Below, one piece after another: positions 5,694 through 10,757 of a stretch of 10,757 nt of DNA (positions are counted from its first letter, which is position 1; each line of letters begins with the position of its first letter). The notes beneath the pieces were generated by a model. It had not been told where the DNA came from. It saw nothing but the letters and a program-made list of their open reading frames with translations, and made no database searches. Both the position numbers and the translations under genes were made by a program. Source of the stretch: Lysobacteraceae bacterium (GTDB lineage Bacteria; Pseudomonadota; Gammaproteobacteria; Xanthomonadales; Xanthomonadaceae); assembly GCA_027483745.1 (NCBI GenBank), contig JAIXTZ010000244.1:1-10757 (forward strand). Direction: 5' to 3'.

Positions 5694-6524
5694 TCAGGAT
5701 TCCGCGCCGGGCAGCCTTTCGATCACGTGCCGCCGGGCATCCACACGCACCGTCCAGTCGGCGATGCGAGGCAAGGTCGCCAAGGCCTGGCGTGACACGC
5801 GCTCGAAGAACAGCACGAAGCGCTCGATCTCGTCACGGCGCATCGTACGTCGGCCCGGGTTCGCCGCAGCCAGCGTGACTTCCTGTTGCCAGCGCCACTC
5901 CGGCACCTGTTCGAAACCCGGCCCCTGCAGGAACAGCAGCGCGCCCAGTTCCGCCCACAGCGGCCCATAGCCGGCGAGAGCCGCGTTGCACCAGCGCCGC
6001 CACGCGCCATCCGCGTCCTCGTCGCGTTCCAGCGCATTGATCGGCGCGGCCAGATCGGCCTCGGCCTGCGGCGGCACTTTGTGGAACCAGCCCTCGAACA
6101 GCACGAGGTCCGGCACGCCGTCGATGTGCGCCCACTCGCTCTGGGGCAATCGCCGGTCGCTGATCTTGTCGAAGGCCGGCAGCCGCGCGCGGCCCGCGCG
6201 CAGCGCGTCGACGGTGGCGAGGCCGAGCCCGACATCGTGCGAACCCGGCGCGCCGCGCGTGGCCAGCAGCGGATGCACCTCGCGCCCGAGCCGCTGGCGT
6301 TCCGGCTGGTCGAGGTAGAGGTCGTCGATCGACAGCACCACCGCGCGCAAGCCGCGAGCCCCGGCCAAGGCCGCCACCTGGGCCGACAGCGTCGATTTCC
6401 CCGTGCCCTGCAGGCCGGTGATGCCGAACACGCGGCAGGGGCCGGGCAAGGCCAGCGCGTGCTCGAGGACCGTCGCCACGAAGGCGTCGGGGTAGCCGGT
6501 TCCGACGGGTTTCAGCACGGCCAT
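5694..6524 (-). CDS. P-loop kinase, D-glycerate 3-kinase/Tda10-like
   Basis: A 276-residue cytosolic kinase. Walker A is GLQGTGKST (37-45); SIDDLYL (65-71) is the second nucleotide/substrate motif; RGAPGSHD (90-97) is typical of the plant-type glycerate kinase (GLYK)/yeast Tda10 group; PAFDK (116-120) and LFEGWFHK (142-149) follow in the expected order. By family it would phosphorylate D-glycerate to 3-phosphoglycerate with ATP, though several bacterial members are only annotated as kinases and substrate proof is missing. It is distinct from the GarK/GlxK glycerate 2-kinases. The start at 6524 (MAVLKPVG) lacks a clear Shine-Dalgarno. It is divergent from pdxH (83 bp between starts) and stands alone on its strand. 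Confidence 0.83.
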   Translation of the reverse strand: MAVLKPVGTGYPDAFVATVLEHALALPGPCRVFGITGLQGTGKSTLSAQVAALAGARGLRAVVLSIDDLYLDQPERQRLGREVHPLLATRGAPGSHDVGLGLATVDALRAGRARLPAFDKISDRRLPQSEWAHIDGVPDLVLFEGWFHKVPPQAEADLAAPINALERDEDADGAWRRWCNAALAGYGPLWAELGALLFLQGPGFEQVPEWRWQQEVTLAAANPGRRTMRRDEIERFVLFFERVSRQALATLPRIADWTVRVDARRHVIERLPGAES

Positions 6525-6596
6525 GCAGGGGATTGAGCGAGGTCATGCGCGCATCGCGCGGGGCCGGCGAGAATAGCGCGGCCCACCATCGTCCCC

Positions 6597-6603
6597 GAGG
6601 AAA
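6597..6603 (+). promoter_or_regulatory. Ribosome binding site deciding the pdxH GTG start
   Basis: GAGGAAA at 6597-6603 lies 4 nt before GTG 6608. It favours the GTG over an in-frame ATG at 6533, which would add 25 residues with no family similarity and would place the start close to the kinase start. Confidence 0.65.
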
Positions 6604-6607
6604 CGCC

Positions 6608-7204
6608 GTGACCGACCCCCTGCTCGCCGAAGCCATCGACACCTTCAAGGCGCTGCTGGCCGAGGCCACCGCCGCCGGCGACCCCGAGCCGACGGCGATG
6701 ACCGTGGCCACCGCCGACGCGAAGGGCCGTCCTTCCGCGCGCACCGTGCTGCTGAAGCACGTCGACGAGCGCGGCTTCGTGTTCTACACCAACTTCGATT
6801 CGCGCAAGGGCCGCCAGCTGGCGGCCAACCCGCAGGCGGCGCTGCTGTTCCTGTGGAAGACCCTGCGCGAACAGGTGCAGGCCAAGATCGAAGGCACGGT
6901 CGAACCGGTGACGGCCGCCGAGGCCGATGCCTACTTCGCCAGCCGCCCGCGCGAGAGCCAGATCGGGGCCTGGGCCTCGCTGCAATCGCAGACGCTGGAG
7001 TCGCGCGAGACGTTCGAAGCACGCATCGCCGAGTTCACCGCGAAGTTCGAAGGCGGCCCGGTGCCGCGCCCGCCGCACTGGTCGGGCTTCCGCGTGGTGC
7101 CGGAGATGATCGAGCTCTGGTACGGCGCGAAGTACCGGCTGCACGAGCGCCACCGTTATGCTCGCGTCGACGGCCGCTGGACGAAGCGGATGCTTTACCC
7201 CTGA
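6608..7204 (+). CDS. pdxH: Pyridoxamine/pyridoxine 5'-phosphate oxidase
   Basis: A 198-residue FMN-dependent oxidase that converts pyridoxine or pyridoxamine 5'-phosphate to pyridoxal 5'-phosphate, the last step of vitamin B6 synthesis and salvage; cytosolic homodimer. Family motifs appear in order: RTVLLK (45-50) and [10 protein letters not shown] (59-68) for FMN binding; [16 protein letters not shown] (109-124), carrying the PLP-contacting Tyr109, Arg113 and Ser117; ASLQSQTL (123-130); [16 protein letters not shown] (156-171); and RLHER (177-181), equivalent to the E. coli Arg197/His199 region. It is slightly shorter than the 218-residue E. coli enzyme because the N-terminus is trimmed, as in xanthomonads. 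GTG start chosen from the ribosome binding site. Its stop overlaps the ribosome binding site of the next gene, so the pair is likely co-transcribed. Confidence 0.96.
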   Translation: MTDPLLAEAIDTFKALLAEATAAGDPEPTAMTVATADAKGRPSARTVLLKHVDERGFVFYTNFDSRKGRQLAANPQAALLFLWKTLREQVQAKIEGTVEPVTAAEADAYFASRPRESQIGAWASLQSQTLESRETFEARIAEFTAKFEGGPVPRPPHWSGFRVVPEMIELWYGAKYRLHERHRYARVDGRWTKRMLYP

Positions 7205-7214
7205 GGAGCCCCCC

Positions 7215-8153
7215 ATGAAGTGGCAGCGCGCGCGGCAGAGCCAGAACGTCGAGGATCGCCGCGGCAGCGGCTGGCGCGGTGACGGTAACGGAGGATGGCG
7301 TGGCGGTGGCCGCCTTCCCGTGCGTGGCGGCGGCTTGGGGCTGGGCGGCCTGATCGCGATCGTGCTGATTGGCTGGGTGCTGGGCATCAGCCCGATGGAG
7401 ATGCTCGGGCTCCTCAACCAGCAGCAAGGCGACGTGCCTGCGCAATCCGCGCCGGAACGCCCATCGGACCCCGACGCGGCGAACGGCCCCGCGACCCTTC
7501 CGGAGGACCCGCAGCGCGCCTTCGTCGCCAGCATCCTCGGCGACACCGAAGACGTGTGGGGGGCGGTCTTCCAGCAGAGCGGCCAGACCTATCCCGCGCC
7601 CACCCTCGTGCTGTTCGATGGGGCGGTGCAGAGCGCCTGTGGCGAGGCCACGGCCGCGGTCGGGCCCTTCTACTGCCCGGGCGACCGGCAGGTGTACATC
7701 GATCTGGATTTCTTCGCGGAAATGCAAACCAGGCTCGGCGGCGGCGGGGATTTCGCCGAGGCCTACGTGATCGCGCACGAGGTCGGCCACCACGTCCAGA
7801 CCGTCACCGGCGTGTCCGCGCGCGTCAACGACGCCCGCCGCCGCGGCGAGCACGTCGAGGGCGATGGCGGCCTGCTGGTGCGGCAGGAGCTTCAGGCGGA
7901 CTGCTACGCCGGCGTCTGGGCGCACCACGCGCAGGCCCGGCACCAGTGGCTGGAGCCGGGCGACATCGAGGAAGCCCTGGACACCGCGACCGCCATCGGC
8001 GACGACGCGCGGCAGCGGCAGGCGCGCGGCGTGGTGGTGGTGCCGGACAGCTTCTCGCACGGCACCAGCGAACAGCGCGTGCGCTGGTTCAGCCGTGGCT
8101 TCGAAAGCGGGCAGCCCAGCGACTGCGACACCTTCGGGGTGCAGGCGCTCTAG
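7215..8153 (+). CDS. YpfJ-type neutral zinc metallopeptidase, membrane anchored
   Basis: A 312-residue protein of the putative neutral zinc metallopeptidase family (E. coli YpfJ). The first ~38 residues are cytoplasmic, Arg- and Gly-rich (VEDRRGSGWRGDGNGGWRGG). One membrane helix at about 40-57 (GLGLGGLIAIVLIGWVLG) follows, then a variable linker (70-95), with the catalytic domain expected in the periplasm. The zinc motif HEVGHH is at 188-193; ELQADCYAGVWAHHA (225-239) supplies the usual downstream acidic region; FYCPGDRQVYIDLDFF (152-167) and SFSHGTSEQRVRWFSRGF (279-296) are family blocks. Cys142/Cys154 could form a disulfide. Start ATG at 7215 has GAGGAG (7203-7208) inside the pdxH stop region, 10 bp after the pdxH stop. 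Natural substrates of this family are unknown. It ends 3 bp from the stop of the opposing gene. Confidence 0.93.
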   Translation: MKWQRARQSQNVEDRRGSGWRGDGNGGWRGGGRLPVRGGGLGLGGLIAIVLIGWVLGISPMEMLGLLNQQQGDVPAQSAPERPSDPDAANGPATLPEDPQRAFVASILGDTEDVWGAVFQQSGQTYPAPTLVLFDGAVQSACGEATAAVGPFYCPGDRQVYIDLDFFAEMQTRLGGGGDFAEAYVIAHEVGHHVQTVTGVSARVNDARRRGEHVEGDGGLLVRQELQADCYAGVWAHHAQARHQWLEPGDIEEALDTATAIGDDARQRQARGVVVVPDSFSHGTSEQRVRWFSRGFESGQPSDCDTFGVQAL

Positions 8154-8156
8154 CCC

Positions 8157-9932
<1,776 letters not shown>

Positions 9933-9961
9933 GGGAACGTTTCCGGGAAAGTCGAGGCTGG

Positions 9962-9991
9962 CGCGCCGCGAAGTGTGGGGAGCGCGGCGCG
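9962..9991. repeat. 9-bp inverted repeat between SDR and acyl-CoA dehydrogenase genes
   Basis: CGCGCCGCG at 9962-9970 pairs with CGCGGCGCG at 9983-9991 around a 12-nt loop. It lies in the 81-bp gap downstream of the SDR stop and 30 bp before the acyl-CoA dehydrogenase ATG, so it could end the SDR transcript or act as an operator for the next gene. There is no T-run on the minus strand. In DNA this GC-rich, such stems are less surprising. Confidence 0.35.
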
Positions 9992-10013
9992 AACGCCCCG
10001 CGAGCATCGCCGA

Positions 10014-10757
10014 TCAGACGGGCGGCGTGGCGTAACCCTCGCGCCAGGTGGGGTAGCGCGGCTGCCAGCCGGTGCCGCGCAAGCGCGCATTCGCCACACG
10101 TTTGCCGGTGATGGGGCCGGCCGCGGCGCCGAGCGCCGGTAGACCGAGGCGAGCGCGCAGGCCATCGACCACCTCGTGCTCGAGCGCCGGCGCATCGTCG
10201 TTGCCGCAATAGGCGCGGGCGATGCGCGGCGCATTCAGAAGATGCAGCAGCGCACCGGCGACGTCCTCGACGTGGATGCGGTTGGTCCAGCGCGGCTCGC
10301 CGGGTTCGTCGCGGCGCGCGCGCTGCCACATCCGCTCGCGGCCCGGGCCATAGATGCCGGAAGCGCGAAAGGCCGCGGCGTCGGGATGGGCATCGAGTTC
10401 ACGCTCGGCCTCGAGAAGTACGCGGCCGTTGAAGGCGGTGGCGTCTGCGGGCGTGTCTTCGTCCACGGTGGCACCAGCGTCCTCGGCGTACACGGCCGTG
10501 CTGCTCACGAACAGCACGCGGCCGATCTCGCCGCGGTCGAGCAGGCGCCGCAGGCCATCGCGATACAGCGTGCGATAGGCAGCCTCGGTGCGCTCATCGG
10601 GCGCGGCGCAGAACACCAGCGCGTCCAGCCGCTTGGGAATCGCCGCGAAGCCCTCGCCGCTGCGCAGGTCGGCGCGCAGGGCGCGGATGCCGGGGCCCAT
10701 CGACACGTCCCGGCGGCGCAGCGCGAGCACGTCGAAGCCCCCTGTGGCGGCGAGGCC
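10014..10757 (-). CDS. Atypical SDR (NAD(P)-dependent epimerase/dehydratase-like, YeeZ-type), partial
   Basis: The last 248 codons of a Rossmann-fold protein whose N-terminus, including the glycine-rich NAD(P) loop, lies beyond the right edge. The visible part begins GLAATGGFDVLALRRRD, the end of helix A and strand 2. It continues with DALVFCAAPD, RVLFVSSTAVYAEDAG (the SST-VY segment of extended SDRs), FRASGIYGPGR and NRIHVEDVAGALLHLL, then a C-terminal tail. The YxxxK catalytic pair is missing: the equivalent stretch reads FNGRVLLEAE. The same loss is seen in E. coli YeeZ, so this fits an atypical SDR of unproven activity, perhaps NAD(P)-binding only. The frame stays open to the end of the window; a GTG at 10730 within it is not the real start. 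It is followed by the acyl-CoA dehydrogenase after 81 bp, same strand. Confidence 0.85.
   Translation of the reverse strand, partial: GLAATGGFDVLALRRRDVSMGPGIRALRADLRSGEGFAAIPKRLDALVFCAAPDERTEAAYRTLYRDGLRRLLDRGEIGRVLFVSSTAVYAEDAGATVDEDTPADATAFNGRVLLEAERELDAHPDAAAFRASGIYGPGRERMWQRARRDEPGEPRWTNRIHVEDVAGALLHLLNAPRIARAYCGNDDAPALEHEVVDGLRARLGLPALGAAAGPITGKRVANARLRGTGWQPRYPTWREGYATPPV

Overview
The window is very GC-rich (roughly 70 percent) and almost entirely coding. It looks like a chromosomal housekeeping segment from a gammaproteobacterium, most likely of the Lysobacterales/Xanthomonadales (Lysobacter, Luteimonas, Arenimonas or similar). That placement is an inference from gene content and protein style: the signal-less cobalamin-binding protein, the LexA type, and the pdxH plus YpfJ-type peptidase pair. 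I see no rRNA, tRNA, CRISPR array, transposase, phage gene or integration site.

Layout, left to right. (1) 1-500 minus: 5' part of a cobalamin-binding (BtuF-like) protein that runs off the left edge. Its probable operon partner is an SLC45/GPH-like MFS sugar transporter at 514-1998 minus. (2) 2083-2939 minus: an NlpE-type lipoprotein and a GFA/CENP-V zinc protein, coupled through an ATGA stop/start overlap. (3) 3013-3678 plus: a TonB-family energy transducer, divergent from nlpE. It converges with, and overlaps by 14 bp, a DUF3313-like lipoprotein at 3665-4471 minus. (4) 4688-5347 plus: the SOS repressor LexA, with a perfect palindrome two bases before its start codon, followed by a 69-residue two-helix membrane protein at 5418-5627. 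(5) A strong hairpin at 5646-5692 separates that gene from a D-glycerate 3-kinase/Tda10-like P-loop kinase at 5694-6524 minus. (6) 6608-8153 plus: pdxH and a YpfJ-type membrane-anchored zinc metallopeptidase, tightly linked. (7) 8157-9932 minus: a 591-residue acyl-CoA dehydrogenase of the DmdC/FadE5-like type. (8) 10014-10757 minus: an atypical SDR (YeeZ-like) that runs off the right edge.

The genes do not form one pathway. They cover envelope functions (TonB, NlpE, DUF3313 lipoprotein, transporter), cofactor metabolism (cobalamin binding, PLP synthesis), DNA-damage response (LexA) and central or fatty-acid metabolism. No stretch over about 300 bp lacks a gene; the largest gap is the 216-bp divergent region before lexA. 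The most interesting part is that lexA region: an abutting palindrome unlike the known Xanthomonas LexA box, no visible Shine-Dalgarno, three small hairpins in the upstream region, and a small membrane protein just downstream, where some bacteria keep an SOS division inhibitor. I found no convincing wholly new system.
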